Shown here piece by piece: positions 34,406 to 43,113 of a DNA stretch of 64,000 nucleotides. Numbering within the stretch: position 1 is the first letter of the stretch; every line of letters starts with the position of its first letter. Below the pieces are notes generated by a model. The model worked only from the letters and a program-made list of their open reading frames with translations. It was not told where the DNA came from and did not search any database. The stretch is from Paenibacillus sp. S150 (GTDB lineage Bacteria > Bacillota > Bacilli > Paenibacillales > Paenibacillaceae): NCBI RefSeq assembly GCF_019352175.1, contig NZ_JACBYI010000018.1, positions 52,970 to 116,969 on the forward strand, written 5' to 3'. A program made the translations under genes and the position numbers.

Positions 34406-34945
34406 TTAAAAAGACACAGACATTTCCTTCAGCACAACCTTCGTGCGTTCTTCAACGCTCAGGTCTCCCTCTAATCTCAGCACAGGACAGGACAGGCAGG
34501 ACATCCATTCCTCATGCAGTATCCTGCTTCTGACTTCCCGCCCCGCCGTATCATATAATGCTGCCCATTCCATAAAAGCCTGCACCCCTTCGAACATGCT
34601 GCCGCCCGGCAGGCTTTCCACACCATATCGCTCATATTCCCTCGTTCTCAGGCGTTCCAGCCGGATGTCCTGCGGAATCCACAGAAATACCACCAGATCA
34701 AAACGTGGGCGCAGCCCGTCCCCCCAGCCACAGACCGCACCGGACAAAATCCAACGCTCCCGCTGATCCAGATCACCAGTGATTCTGCCTAGTCTTTCCG
34801 TAATCTCTGTCTGCTTCGTATATTTGCGCTCCCAGAAATAATCATCGCTGTCCAAATGCACATGCGGCAGATGATCGGCCAAAGCCCGGCCCAGCGTGCT
34901 GGTTCCAGCTCCCGAAGCCCCCATGATATGAATTCTGCTGTACAT
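34406..34945 (-). CDS. P-loop small-molecule kinase-like protein
   Basis: 179 residues. Walker A reads IMGASGAGTSTLGRAL; an acidic pair follows in HLDSDDYFW, and an Arg-rich lid region is seen in DIRLERLRTREYERYG, the plan of adenylate-kinase-like nucleotide or shikimate kinases. RBS AAGGAGG lies well placed. The substrate is unknown; such genes are common as single, often horizontally moved, genes in Firmicutes. Confidence 0.7.
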   Translation of the reverse strand: MYSRIHIMGASGAGTSTLGRALADHLPHVHLDSDDYFWERKYTKQTEITERLGRITGDLDQRERWILSGAVCGWGDGLRPRFDLVVFLWIPQDIRLERLRTREYERYGVESLPGGSMFEGVQAFMEWAALYDTAGREVRSRILHEEWMSCLSCPVLRLEGDLSVEERTKVVLKEMSVSF

Positions 34946-35050
34946 GACTCCTCCTTCGGGTTGCTGTAGTTACGCCAATTGTATATTTTCTCCCAAAAAA
35001 GATACAGCGACACTTTTCACTGTACCGTTCCGGGGCAAAGTAAATAAACA

Positions 35051-35522
35051 GCAACAAAACCACCCTAAAGGGTGAATAAGGTTGGAACTTATGGAGAGGC
35101 ATGATTGCACCACGTGCAAGTGCAAGATTCCCGCCCATTTCGCGCGTGGTTAAGCTACGCATGATTGTCGTGCAGATTTTCGCCCAGGTCCCTCTGCGGG
35201 CACTTTGCGTGGTCCGCTCCCGATCCATCCTCGAGTGATCCGGACAGGAGATCCGTTAATTGGGCGGATCAGGCTGTTCCGCAGGTCAAACGGACACAGA
35301 TTCCGTTAAATGTCCTTTCCCCCCTCATTCTGGGACCAGATGAACGATATAACGGCTCCTGAGTCCGAATCCACCGGAAACGTAGAATTTTTCGCAAAAT
35401 AGCGGCTTCTCTGTCCACTTCACTCTGCAGACGTTCCCGATTCCTCCTCTACAGCCTACACCTTTCTCCTCTGAAGCTTCCGGGTTATCCACATTTTTCT
35501 GCTTTGTATAAATTCCTATACA
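35051..35522 (+). repeat. Long intergenic repeat family D, copy 1
   Basis: About 470 bases that recur at 45551-46022 in the same orientation with scattered differences. Landmarks in order: GGGTGAATAAGG, ATGATTGCAC, GTGGTTAAGCTACGCAT, GGACAGGAGATCCGTTA, CAAACGGACACAGATTCCGT, ATATAACGGC and TGTATAAATTCCTATACA. Short self-complementary blocks such as the last are present. It holds no credible gene, and it fills most of the gap between the kinase and malic enzyme genes. Confidence 0.9.
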
Positions 35523-35523
35523 G

Positions 35524-35553
35524 CAAAAAAACCACAGGCCAGATGGCCTGCAG
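35524..35553 (-). terminator. Terminator of the malic enzyme gene
   Basis: On the minus strand CAGGCCATCTGGCCTG forms a hairpin followed by TGGTTTTTTTGC, 25 bases after the stop codon. It directly abuts repeat D copy 1. Confidence 0.75.
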
Positions 35554-35577
35554 TTAGATGTCCTGCCCTTCACAATC

Positions 35578-36987
35578 TTAGCCAGAAATATCCGGCGGAA
35601 TCCGCCGGGCCATACCGGTTGCAATCGCCGCCCGAATGACCGCCTCCCGGACCACTTCGACCACTTTTTCATTAAAAATACTCGGGATGATATACTGCTC
35701 ATTCAGCTCGTCCGGATGAACCACAGAAGCAATCGCCTGCGCCGCGGCCAGCTTCATCTCCAGATTCACCGCCTTGGCTCTGCAGTCCAGCGCCCCGCGA
35801 AAAATCCCCGGAAAACACAGCACATTATTAATCTGGTTCGGATAGTCGCTTCTTCCCGTCGCGAGCACACGGACATAAGGCTCGGCCAGTTCCGGCTCGA
35901 TCTCCGGGATCGGGTTCGCCATGGCGAACACAATGCTATCCTTTGCCATGCTCCGCAGCTGATCGACACCCAGGATGCCTCCCCCGGAGACTCCAATGAA
36001 CACATCCGCCTCCTGCATGGCTTCCGTGAGTCCCCCTGTCAGGCCCTCGGGATTCGTTGCTCCGGCAAGCCAGCTCCACTCAGCGTTGTCATACGCCTGC
36101 TGCCTGTGCAGGATGCCTGCCCGGTCAACGGCATAAATCTTCCGCGCCCCTGCCGCCAGCAGCAAACGGCAGATGGACACGCCCGCTGCCCCGATGCCGA
36201 CAACAACAATTCTGCAGGTCTCTATGACTTTGTCCACCACTTGCAGCGCATTCAAAAGACCCGCCAACGCCACAACCGCCGTCCCATGCTGATCGTCATG
36301 AAATACCGGAATATCCAGCTCGGCCGACAGCCGCCGTTCGATTTCGAAGCAGCGCGGAGAACTGATATCTTCAAGGTTAATGCCGCCAAATCCGGCGGAA
36401 ACCGCTTTCACAATACGGATGATTTCCTCCGGATCTTTGGTATTCAGACATAGTGGAAAAGCATCGATATCGGCCAGCTGCTTGAACAGCATAGCCTTGC
36501 CCTCCATCACCGGCATGGCCGCTTCCGGCCCGATATCGCCGAGACCCAGCACCGCGGTTCCGTCGGTGACGACTGCGACCGTATTTCTTTTAATCGTAAG
36601 AGAATAGGCTTTCCCCGGATCTTCGGCAATCGCCATGCAGACACGTGCGACGCCAGGCGTGTAGACCAACGACAGATCCTCCCGGTTTTTGATCGGCATC
36701 TTCGGCGTAATCTCGATCTTCCCGCCGATATGTGCCAGAAACGTGCGGTCAGATACATTGACCACCTTAATCCCCGGCATATTTGCAAGTACCGTAATAA
36801 TCTCTTCATTTGCCGCATCCTGAACGTTGACCGTAATATCCCGGGTGGTTACGTCCTTGCCTGCGCGGATCACATCAATGGCCACAATATCCCCGCCGAC
36901 CGCCGCCAGCCTGGACGCCACATCGCCAAAGGTCGCCACCGACTTGCGGATCTCCAGCCGGATAATCATCGTCGTCGCAATCGACAT
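35578..36987 (-). CDS. NAD-dependent malic enzyme with N-terminal ACT domain
   Basis: 469 residues from the ATG after AAGGAGG. An ACT regulatory domain (about 1-80, IRLEIRKSVATFGDVASRLAAVGGDIVAIDV) precedes the malic domain (YTPGVARVC; TDGTAVLGLGDIGPEA; metal-site region DDQHGTAVV) and the NAD domain (VVVGIGAAGVSICRLL). It decarboxylates malate to pyruvate. The ACT domain suggests amino acid control. Transcribed alone. A fragment of a paralogue lies 2 kb away. Confidence 0.92.
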   Translation of the reverse strand: MSIATTMIIRLEIRKSVATFGDVASRLAAVGGDIVAIDVIRAGKDVTTRDITVNVQDAANEEIITVLANMPGIKVVNVSDRTFLAHIGGKIEITPKMPIKNREDLSLVYTPGVARVCMAIAEDPGKAYSLTIKRNTVAVVTDGTAVLGLGDIGPEAAMPVMEGKAMLFKQLADIDAFPLCLNTKDPEEIIRIVKAVSAGFGGINLEDISSPRCFEIERRLSAELDIPVFHDDQHGTAVVALAGLLNALQVVDKVIETCRIVVVGIGAAGVSICRLLLAAGARKIYAVDRAGILHRQQAYDNAEWSWLAGATNPEGLTGGLTEAMQEADVFIGVSGGGILGVDQLRSMAKDSIVFAMANPIPEIEPELAEPYVRVLATGRSDYPNQINNVLCFPGIFRGALDCRAKAVNLEMKLAAAQAIASVVHPDELNEQYIIPSIFNEKVVEVVREAVIRAAIATGMARRIPPDISG

Positions 36988-37149
36988 AGAGCAAGCCTCC
37001 TTCATCTGACCGTTCTATGTCCAATATACTACAGTTCACACTTTATACATAATTGTATCCATATATTTTCGATTCCCACGTTTTACCGGTTGCCTTTGAT
37101 ATAATTTGAACATCTGCGCCTAGAAACTATACATCCAGGAGGAATAGCA

Positions 37150-38094
37150 TTGGCCGTTTCCGTATCCAAATTAAATGAATATCTAGAGAAATACGTTTCT
37201 TTTTTAATTATCGAAAAGAATCTCTCCCCCAAATCCATCAAGGCTTACCTTTCCGACCTCAACATGCTCCACAACTGGTTAATCGAAAATGAGGCAGACG
37301 CCATAACAAGCGACATCCTCCATCATTACTTCCATAGCTTTAACAGTTCTGGCATGCTCAAAGATTCAACCATCAAGAGAAAATACATATCAATTAAAGC
37401 CTTTTTTATATTTTTGGTCCAAAAAAACTGGATTGAACAATCTCCGCTTCATAACTTCGGCAAGAAATTCAAAACCGCCAAAAGAATTCCCAAAACGCTC
37501 GCTGTTGAAGAAATCGAACGTTTGCTGCAATCTCCGCTGTTGGATCGGGAGCAATTGACCACGCCTTTCCGCACCCGCCTGTCCATCCGCAATGATGCCA
37601 TCATCGATTTATTATTTTCAACAGGCATCCGTATTGGAGAGCTTGCACAAATTCACCTGCAGGATATCGACTTGAAGAACCAAGTGGTTGTCATTTTTGG
37701 GAAGGGGCGCAAAGAGAGGCTGCTATATCTGTCCAGTACCGAGCTGATCGACAAGCTCAACGACTGGATGGAGGTCCGGGAATTGTTCCGTCCGAAAAAC
37801 GATACTCTGTTTCTTAATAAATATGGCCAAGCTTTATCGATTTACGGGGTTGAAGATATTTTCGCCAAATACAGAAAGTTAGCCAGCATCAACGAAAAGG
37901 CGACCCCTCACTACCTCCGTCATTCCTTTGCCACTCAGCTGCTTGAGAACGGAGCCGACCTCCGTGCCGTCCAGGAAATCCTCGGCCACTCCAGCGTAAG
38001 CACCACAGAAATCTACACCGAAGTATCGGTCAAACGAAAGCGGGACGTCCTCTCCCAATTCAACCCCCGCAACCGGCTGGAGACCTCCAAATAA
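37150..38094 (+). CDS. Tyrosine recombinase (XerC/XerD-like)
   Basis: 314 residues from a TTG seven bases after AGGAGG. An N-terminal SAM-like core-binding domain (about 8-95) and a complete catalytic domain: Arg in STGIRIGELAQIHL, Lys in FGKGRKER, HYLRHSFATQLL with His and Arg, the late His in ILGHSSVSTTEIY and the nucleophilic Tyr there. Codon and base composition look host-like, unlike the AT-rich DNA behind it. Its stop codon lies within the left 26-bp inverted repeat, placing it where an inversion or integration recombinase would sit. Confidence 0.9.
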   Translation: MAVSVSKLNEYLEKYVSFLIIEKNLSPKSIKAYLSDLNMLHNWLIENEADAITSDILHHYFHSFNSSGMLKDSTIKRKYISIKAFFIFLVQKNWIEQSPLHNFGKKFKTAKRIPKTLAVEEIERLLQSPLLDREQLTTPFRTRLSIRNDAIIDLLFSTGIRIGELAQIHLQDIDLKNQVVVIFGKGRKERLLYLSSTELIDKLNDWMEVRELFRPKNDTLFLNKYGQALSIYGVEDIFAKYRKLASINEKATPHYLRHSFATQLLENGADLRAVQEILGHSSVSTTEIYTEVSVKRKRDVLSQFNPRNRLETSK

Positions 38095-38115
38095 CTACGA
38101 ATTATTTGGGGGTTC
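38090..38115 (+). repeat. Left 26-bp inverted repeat (IR-L)
   Basis: It begins AATAACTACGAATTATT and ends GGGGGTTC. It is the exact reverse complement of 41639-41664; the match stops abruptly at both ends. It contains the recombinase stop codon and a G-run that can act as ribosome binding site for the radical SAM gene eight bases later. Confidence 0.97.
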
Positions 38116-38122
38116 AATATTA

Positions 38123-39127
38123 ATGAAAAAATTATTAAATTTAACTAATGAAGTGCTAAATCAAATTTCAGAAGAACATTACAATAAAATTGATGATCTA
38201 TATCCAATTAAGGTGACCGATCACATTATTTCTGAAATCACTTTGAAAAATTCAACTAGACTTGCGGCACAGTTTCTGCCGGATGCACGTGAATTAGATG
38301 CTAACGAAGGTATTGGCGCCTTTTTCCCAGAAGAAATTCACAACACTGAAATCGTTGTTCAGAAATATCCTAATCGGTGCATGATTTATACTACTGGGGT
38401 TTGTTTTGCACATTGTCGTCACTGTAGTAGAAAAGAAAAATGGCATGAGAAAAATAACTTTTCCTATTCTTTATTTGATAAAGCTTATCTATATATCAAA
38501 CAAAATTCACATTTAGAAGATGTCTTACTAACAGGTGGAGACGCGTTAGCAAATTCAGATGAGAATATTGAATACATGATTGAGAAATTAAGTAGTATTC
38601 CACATCTTAAATCTATTAGATTAGCAACACGTGCTTTCACAAGTTTTCCAGATCGAATCACTTCAAAATTATGTGCCATATTAGAAAAATATAAAAAAGT
38701 GGTAGTTGTTACACAGTTTAATTGTTCTGAAGAGTTTTCAGAAAAAACTGTAAATGCTATTGATAGTATCCAAAGAACCGGAGCTCCTATACTTAACCAA
38801 TCGGTCTTACTAAAGGGTATAAACGACGAATATCGATTAATCAAAGATTTAGTCAGCAATTGTGCTGCTTACCGTGTAATTCCTTATTACCTATTTCATT
38901 GCTTTAATGTTAAAAGTATTGGACATTTTAGAACGAATGTTGAGATAGGTGAAAAAATCATTAATAATCTAGTTGGAAATATAGGCGGTTGGTGGATCCC
39001 AAGATACATCTTAATCCCTGATAGCACAGGGATTAAAATCCCTTTATGTCCTAATGGACTTATAGAGAATTCTGATAGTGGTATTAAAGTAAAAGACTTT
39101 AAAGGGCGCGTTCTGAAATATAAGTAA
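38123..39127 (+). CDS. KamA-family radical SAM protein (lysine 2,3-aminomutase-like)
   Basis: 334 residues. The radical SAM Cys triad is CFAHCRHC (about residue 94), spaced C-x3-C-x2-C as in lysine aminomutases. Other family marks: LLTGGDALANSDENIEYMI, IRLATRAFTSFPDRIT, LNQSVLLKGINDE and YYLFHCFNVKSIGHFRTNVEIG. The Lys of GIKIPLCPN (about 305) aligns with the PLP-binding lysine. So an amino-group-shifting mutase is plausible, with the amino acid unknown. The ribosome binding site G-run is inside the inverted repeat. AT-rich and unlike its neighbours, suggesting transfer. Confidence 0.83.
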   Translation: MKKLLNLTNEVLNQISEEHYNKIDDLYPIKVTDHIISEITLKNSTRLAAQFLPDARELDANEGIGAFFPEEIHNTEIVVQKYPNRCMIYTTGVCFAHCRHCSRKEKWHEKNNFSYSLFDKAYLYIKQNSHLEDVLLTGGDALANSDENIEYMIEKLSSIPHLKSIRLATRAFTSFPDRITSKLCAILEKYKKVVVVTQFNCSEEFSEKTVNAIDSIQRTGAPILNQSVLLKGINDEYRLIKDLVSNCAAYRVIPYYLFHCFNVKSIGHFRTNVEIGEKIINNLVGNIGGWWIPRYILIPDSTGIKIPLCPNGLIENSDSGIKVKDFKGRVLKYK

Positions 39128-39129
39128 TA

Positions 39130-41610
39130 TTAGTTGTAAAACATCAATTCACAGAGCTGCCAGTCTTGGTCTATAAAGTAAGATCTTCTATCTGTAATAT
39201 GATTTTGTTCCGGTAAAATTCTATTTTTCATATCAAATCCTATTTTCCTGCCCAATTCAGTGATTTTTCTAATTAGCGGTGAGTATTGTTTAATGTTTAC
39301 AAGTCTAAGACTATCCTCTGGAAATAGATGAAGTGCTTTCGCTTGATCACCTATCATATAAGAATATTTTGCGTAATTGTACCTCACATTACAGTGTACA
39401 ACAGGATCTGGACAAGAGTTTGAATGAAACAAAGCCTTTTCGAACAATTCTTCTATATTTTTGTTTCTGAGGGTCATATTTAGAATTGCAAGATTATTAT
39501 AGATGTATGCATATTGGAGCGGTGAAATAGCACTTCTTAAGGCCTCTGTTAAATATTTTTCAGCTTCAAAATACTGATTATTTAAGAGAAAATATAATCC
39601 TAGATTATTCTGAACAAAGTGAAGTTCTAATGACAATTCGCCACATAGAATCTTTTCTGATTCCTTTAAATGATCTAAAGCACTTGATTGATTATTATTC
39701 ATCAAATACTCGATGCCTAAATTATTATGAACGCAAGCTAAATTCCTTACAAATGATGTATTTTCGAAAAGCCTAATTGCCTCCTTGAGATTCTTGCAAC
39801 ATTCTTGATATTTCTCATGGACCATCTGAGTAACCATTAAGTATGAACCCTTTGTAATTAAATCTTCTTTGTTGTTAGCTAACATAATACCCTTATTATA
39901 ATTATTCAGAGCTAAATCATATTCTCCATTTAAATCATAAATTGAAATGAGCTTAAGAAAAGATTCATGGAAAATGTTGTGATTGTTCTTGCAATTTTCC
40001 AAAGCTTCCTTACAATATTTAATTGTATTGCTATAATCGTTTTTGTAATAGTAGGCTTGAGCGATAATTCCGCAAAGTAAAGAATAGTCTTCGCTCAGTT
40101 TTAGTGAATCCAACTCTGCTTTCGCAAGACTGCTGAATAATTCGATACTAGTATTTATATCACCAGTACTATAATAAGCTCTAATTAAGAAAAAATTTAA
40201 CTTCGCCATATCATGTGCTTCCAAAATAATACGCTGCTTTATTTTGATTACATCTTCAATGTATCTGTCATGCATACATTTACTAAAAGCCCGGTTTCCA
40301 TAGACCTTAATCCATTCAAATGCTTTCTGGTATGATTTAGATTTTAAATATAAAAAAGACAGATTTCTGGCTTTGCTAATGTTTTCATTTGGGCTGTTTT
40401 CATATGCATTTATAATTAATTCACGTTGTTTTTTTTCTTCGTATGCAGAGATATGATCTGAATTTTGTATGTATTCCGATAAGATTTTATACTTAATATG
40501 AAATTCATCATTTTGTTCTTCATAGTTGATCATTTCTTTTTTTTGTAATGTTTCTAATATTCCATAAATTTCATTTTTAGGTAGATTCATAACCTCCTTC
40601 AGAACTGAATCTGATACAGTTCCTCCTGCGATTGATATAATATACAAAGTACGTCTTACTTGTTCATCTAACGAGTTTATTGTCTCATTATAAATTCTTC
40701 CTAACCATTCTTCGGTTTCTGTCTTAAATGTATGGGTCTCAATTTCTGCAAGCGAATTATTTGCGCATACAACGGATAAAAGAAGCGGCAATCCTGCTGT
40801 TTTCTCATGGATTCGTACTATAAGAGGATCATTCTCATTAAATCTACTGTTATAACGCATGTTAATGTACTCTGAAGTTTCTAGGATAGTAAATTCATTC
40901 AATTTAGAACTATTGCATTTTGTAGTCTCAATATTTCGAGTGAAAAAGTTATTGATTGTCTCTAGAAAGTGATAATTGTTAATTTCTGATTTCTTGCTTT
41001 CAGTTGAACAGACAATACTGAGATCACAGTCACTTTTTAATAGTTCTTCAATAAATATCGCGCTATTACAATCTAACTTTTCAATCTCATCTAGAGTGAT
41101 ATAAATTCTTTCATCTACCAAGCTTGTGATTTCCAGGACAATCCGTGCTAAAGTTTGAGGAAACTCATTACTCTTAGCCTTATCGATCGTTTCTAGATAA
41201 CGTTCATATTTACTTTCAATAGTTGATCTTATAGCTTCAAGAACGTCTACTTCAGCATTAAAAGTAGCTGAGTTTTCTGTTCCTACAGAAGCTGAAATCT
41301 TTAATTCAAACGTTTTAATCAAATTTGCTAGGAAACTGGATACCTTAAACTTCTGCTTTTTCTTTTCAATCTTGCTTATCGAAATAAAATTAATAATGGC
41401 ATTTTTCAAAGAGATAAGACCATCAGTTTCAATTTTATTAAAATTCAAATGAATATGTAATAGCCCATTCAGTTTATTGCTTATAACATTCAGAAGAGTT
41501 GTTTTTCCAACCCCATAAACACCAGATAGAATAAAAAGTTCTTTTGAAAATACCCCATGCTTCAAGAAATCTTCCAATTCTCTGTATACTTCTCTTTTAT
41601 CTATAATCAT
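39130..41610 (-). CDS. STAND-like P-loop ATPase with C-terminal TPR array
   Basis: 826 residues from the ATG that follows AGGGGAG; the frame is open through the inverted repeat to 41697, but that start has no ribosome site. N-terminal NTPase with Walker A SGVYGVGKTTLLNVI and Walker B RIYITLDEIEKL; a winged-helix-like stretch follows (LDEQVRRTLYIISIAGGTVSDSVLKEV), then from about residue 425 many degenerate TPR repeats (for example ACVHNNLGIEYLMNNNQSSALDHLKESE). No signal peptide or extra effector domain is seen. STAND ATPases act as switches in regulation or defence. It converges on the radical SAM gene with two bases between the stop codons. Strongly AT-rich. Confidence 0.8.
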   Translation of the reverse strand: MIIDKREVYRELEDFLKHGVFSKELFILSGVYGVGKTTLLNVISNKLNGLLHIHLNFNKIETDGLISLKNAIINFISISKIEKKKQKFKVSSFLANLIKTFELKISASVGTENSATFNAEVDVLEAIRSTIESKYERYLETIDKAKSNEFPQTLARIVLEITSLVDERIYITLDEIEKLDCNSAIFIEELLKSDCDLSIVCSTESKKSEINNYHFLETINNFFTRNIETTKCNSSKLNEFTILETSEYINMRYNSRFNENDPLIVRIHEKTAGLPLLLSVVCANNSLAEIETHTFKTETEEWLGRIYNETINSLDEQVRRTLYIISIAGGTVSDSVLKEVMNLPKNEIYGILETLQKKEMINYEEQNDEFHIKYKILSEYIQNSDHISAYEEKKQRELIINAYENSPNENISKARNLSFLYLKSKSYQKAFEWIKVYGNRAFSKCMHDRYIEDVIKIKQRIILEAHDMAKLNFFLIRAYYSTGDINTSIELFSSLAKAELDSLKLSEDYSLLCGIIAQAYYYKNDYSNTIKYCKEALENCKNNHNIFHESFLKLISIYDLNGEYDLALNNYNKGIMLANNKEDLITKGSYLMVTQMVHEKYQECCKNLKEAIRLFENTSFVRNLACVHNNLGIEYLMNNNQSSALDHLKESEKILCGELSLELHFVQNNLGLYFLLNNQYFEAEKYLTEALRSAISPLQYAYIYNNLAILNMTLRNKNIEELFEKALFHSNSCPDPVVHCNVRYNYAKYSYMIGDQAKALHLFPEDSLRLVNIKQYSPLIRKITELGRKIGFDMKNRILPEQNHITDRRSYFIDQDWQLCELMFYN

Positions 41611-41638
41611 TGTCAAAACTCCCCTTTTATATTTATAA

Positions 41639-41664
41639 GAACCCCCAAATAATTCGTAGTTATT
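41639..41664 (-). repeat. Right 26-bp inverted repeat (IR-R)
   Basis: Perfect reverse complement of IR-L at 38090-38115. It lies about 29 bases upstream of the ATPase start codon, so promoter or leader sequences of that gene would come from outside or from within this repeat. Confidence 0.97.
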
Positions 41665-41759
41665 AGGCCATAAACGCGTTGATTGGAATTCATCCATTTT
41701 TCTTGAATCGCCTGCAACTCAAAGCGTCTTCAAGAATCAAAACCCCACCCGAAACAACA

Positions 41760-41843
41760 TCATTCATGCTCTTTTTTCATTCTCGAAAATATATATTCGT
41801 CCTCAACTTCCATAATCCTCCTGTAATCGAGCTTGAATTTCAT
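41760..41843 (-). CDS. Possible 27-residue peptide outside the right inverted repeat
   Basis: ATG with TAGGA upstream, and an in-frame internal ATG preceded by a perfect AGGAGG; the product ends IFSRMKKEHE. A further 25-codon frame (MNDVVSGGVLILEDALSCRR and so on) overlaps its stop. Both are read toward the inverted repeat and the ATPase gene. They may be leader peptides or remnants of a longer gene. Coding is unproven. The rest of 41665-41864 shows nothing else. Confidence 0.25.
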   Translation of the reverse strand: MKFKLDYRRIMEVEDEYIFSRMKKEHE

Positions 41844-41864
41844 AAAAATCCTACAAATGTAGAC

Positions 41865-41899
41865 AAAAAAAGACAGCCCATTTAGGCCGTCCTGTCTTC
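41865..41899 (-). terminator. Terminator downstream of the two membrane-anchored proteins
   Basis: On the minus strand AAGACAGGACGGCC and GGGCTGTCTT pair around TAAAT and are followed by TTTTTTT. Confidence 0.75.
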
Positions 41900-41940
41900 G
41901 TCCGAAGATTTCCCTCTACAATCTCTTTATTTCATGCTCC

Positions 41941-42591
41941 TCAAGGTCTATAGGCCTCCTCCAGCATCACAACCTTCTCCCCAACAGCCGTAATCCGGAA
42001 CAGCCTTTCTTTTACCTCCGAAGTGATAAAATCATTGAACGGAACGTACTTCAGCCTGGCCCCGTCCAATTCGGCAATAAGCACTTCTGGTTCAAGTACG
42101 ACACTCTCAATATCTTCACTTGAGTTCCTGATATAAAAGCCGTTAGCCAAGGAGCCTTCGTCCGGTTTCCCGTCCTTTTTGGCTGCAGCCTCGGCTTCAT
42201 CGCCGGAGAACCATTCGACCTCATCCAGGTCCAGTTGCACGGCTCCTCCACTGTTGCTCAGGTTTTTGACAAAAGCGAGCTTCTCTTCCACTTCGGGCAG
42301 CTTCAGAATGTTCATCCGCAGCTTGTAGAGCTGCTCGGCATCCACTTCTCCGCTGTCGGAGTTTTTTGCTTGCTCCAGGGTGCTGATCAAGTGGATCATC
42401 TCTGCCACATTCTGCGTGTACACTTCACCCTCTGCAGTATTGCTTTGCTCCGAAGTACGCTGAAGACTCAAGGAGTTATGTAAATCCTGATTACGGGTAT
42501 AAAAATATACGTTAAGCGCTAAGGATGCTGCGAGGACTACCGTTCCAATTCTAGCGATGAATGTTCTCCTATTCAACTTGCCTCCCCCCAT
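41941..42591 (-). CDS. Membrane-anchored hypothetical protein (216 aa)
   Basis: One N-terminal hydrophobic helix (RIGTVVLAASLALNVYFY), then a hydrophilic, acidic extracytoplasmic part with a helical first half (ENVAEMI-like, EVDAEQLYKLRMNILKLPEVEEKLAFVKNL) and a beta-rich end (VLIAELDGARLKYVPFNDFIT). No known family recognised. The ATG overlaps the stop of the preceding gene (TGATG); a TTG fifteen bases on, behind GGGGGAGG, is an alternative start. Same operon as the next entry. Confidence 0.7.
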   Translation of the reverse strand: MGGGKLNRRTFIARIGTVVLAASLALNVYFYTRNQDLHNSLSLQRTSEQSNTAEGEVYTQNVAEMIHLISTLEQAKNSDSGEVDAEQLYKLRMNILKLPEVEEKLAFVKNLSNSGGAVQLDLDEVEWFSGDEAEAAAKKDGKPDEGSLANGFYIRNSSEDIESVVLEPEVLIAELDGARLKYVPFNDFITSEVKERLFRITAVGEKVVMLEEAYRP

Positions 42592-43082
42592 CACTTTGGC
42601 ACTTCCCAAGTCTGCGCAAGCTCCAGCAATTCTTGTTCAGCGGCCTCCTCGTCACCGGTCACTTGGGCTTCAATATAATATGTATCCATGTCATTAATGT
42701 CCTTGCTGGGCCGCTGAATGCAAAGCCAATATTCCGTGATATCCGGGACAGACAGGACTGCCGGACCGCCATGCAGGAACTTGATCAGGAGCCCTTCTCC
42801 TGCAGGAAGCTGAAGCGTCCGTCTCCATAGCTCTTCCGAATGATTCGGAATGCTGATGTAATTCTGCGGGTCCATCTGACGGCCCAGGGAAATCTCTATC
42901 TGCTCCAGTGCCACCCGCTCGTCTTCCATAAGATATTTTGCCGGTTCTTCAGGTCCCAGCCGTACCCTGCTGACAGCGGATTGGGGCGAAGCCCCAGGCG
43001 GTGAATAGATCCAAATTGCAGCAGCTGCAAGGATGAGTACACTAATAAGAGTGAGGTAACGCCATTTTGTCCTCATCGCCAT
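42591..43082 (-). CDS. Membrane-anchored hypothetical protein (163 aa)
   Basis: N-terminal membrane helix (LTLISVLILAAAAIWIYS) and a soluble outer domain of about 135 residues with a DERVALEQIEISLGRQMDPQNY region and a beta-rich centre (LIKFLHGGPAVLSVPDITEYWLCI). No family recognised. Its stop overlaps the start of the next membrane-anchored gene, so the two are probably partners. AAAGG precedes the ATG. Confidence 0.7.
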   Translation of the reverse strand: MAMRTKWRYLTLISVLILAAAAIWIYSPPGASPQSAVSRVRLGPEEPAKYLMEDERVALEQIEISLGRQMDPQNYISIPNHSEELWRRTLQLPAGEGLLIKFLHGGPAVLSVPDITEYWLCIQRPSKDINDMDTYYIEAQVTGDEEAAEQELLELAQTWEVPK

Positions 43083-43113
43083 TCAACCTTTCAACGGTGT
43101 ATTCCATGCAGTT

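Larger units (their letters stand above)
38090..41664. mobile_element. Candidate invertible (phase-variable) segment bounded by 26-bp inverted repeats
   Basis: 3,523 bases lie between perfect inverted repeats. A tyrosine recombinase gene ends exactly at the left one. Inside are two genes in opposite, convergent directions, each beginning just within an end. DNA inside is markedly AT-rich compared with the flanks. No target duplication is visible outside. Inverted rather than direct repeats point to DNA inversion more than to excision. Flipping would exchange which gene follows the recombinase. Alternatives are a transposon-like element with terminal repeats, or insertion of foreign DNA at the end of the recombinase gene. 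Confidence 0.6.

Noticed and set aside
38090..41664. Simple insertion sequence
   Set aside because: No transposase is inside, no target duplication outside, and both inner genes have other functions; inversion or island with recombinase outside fits better. Not fully excluded.
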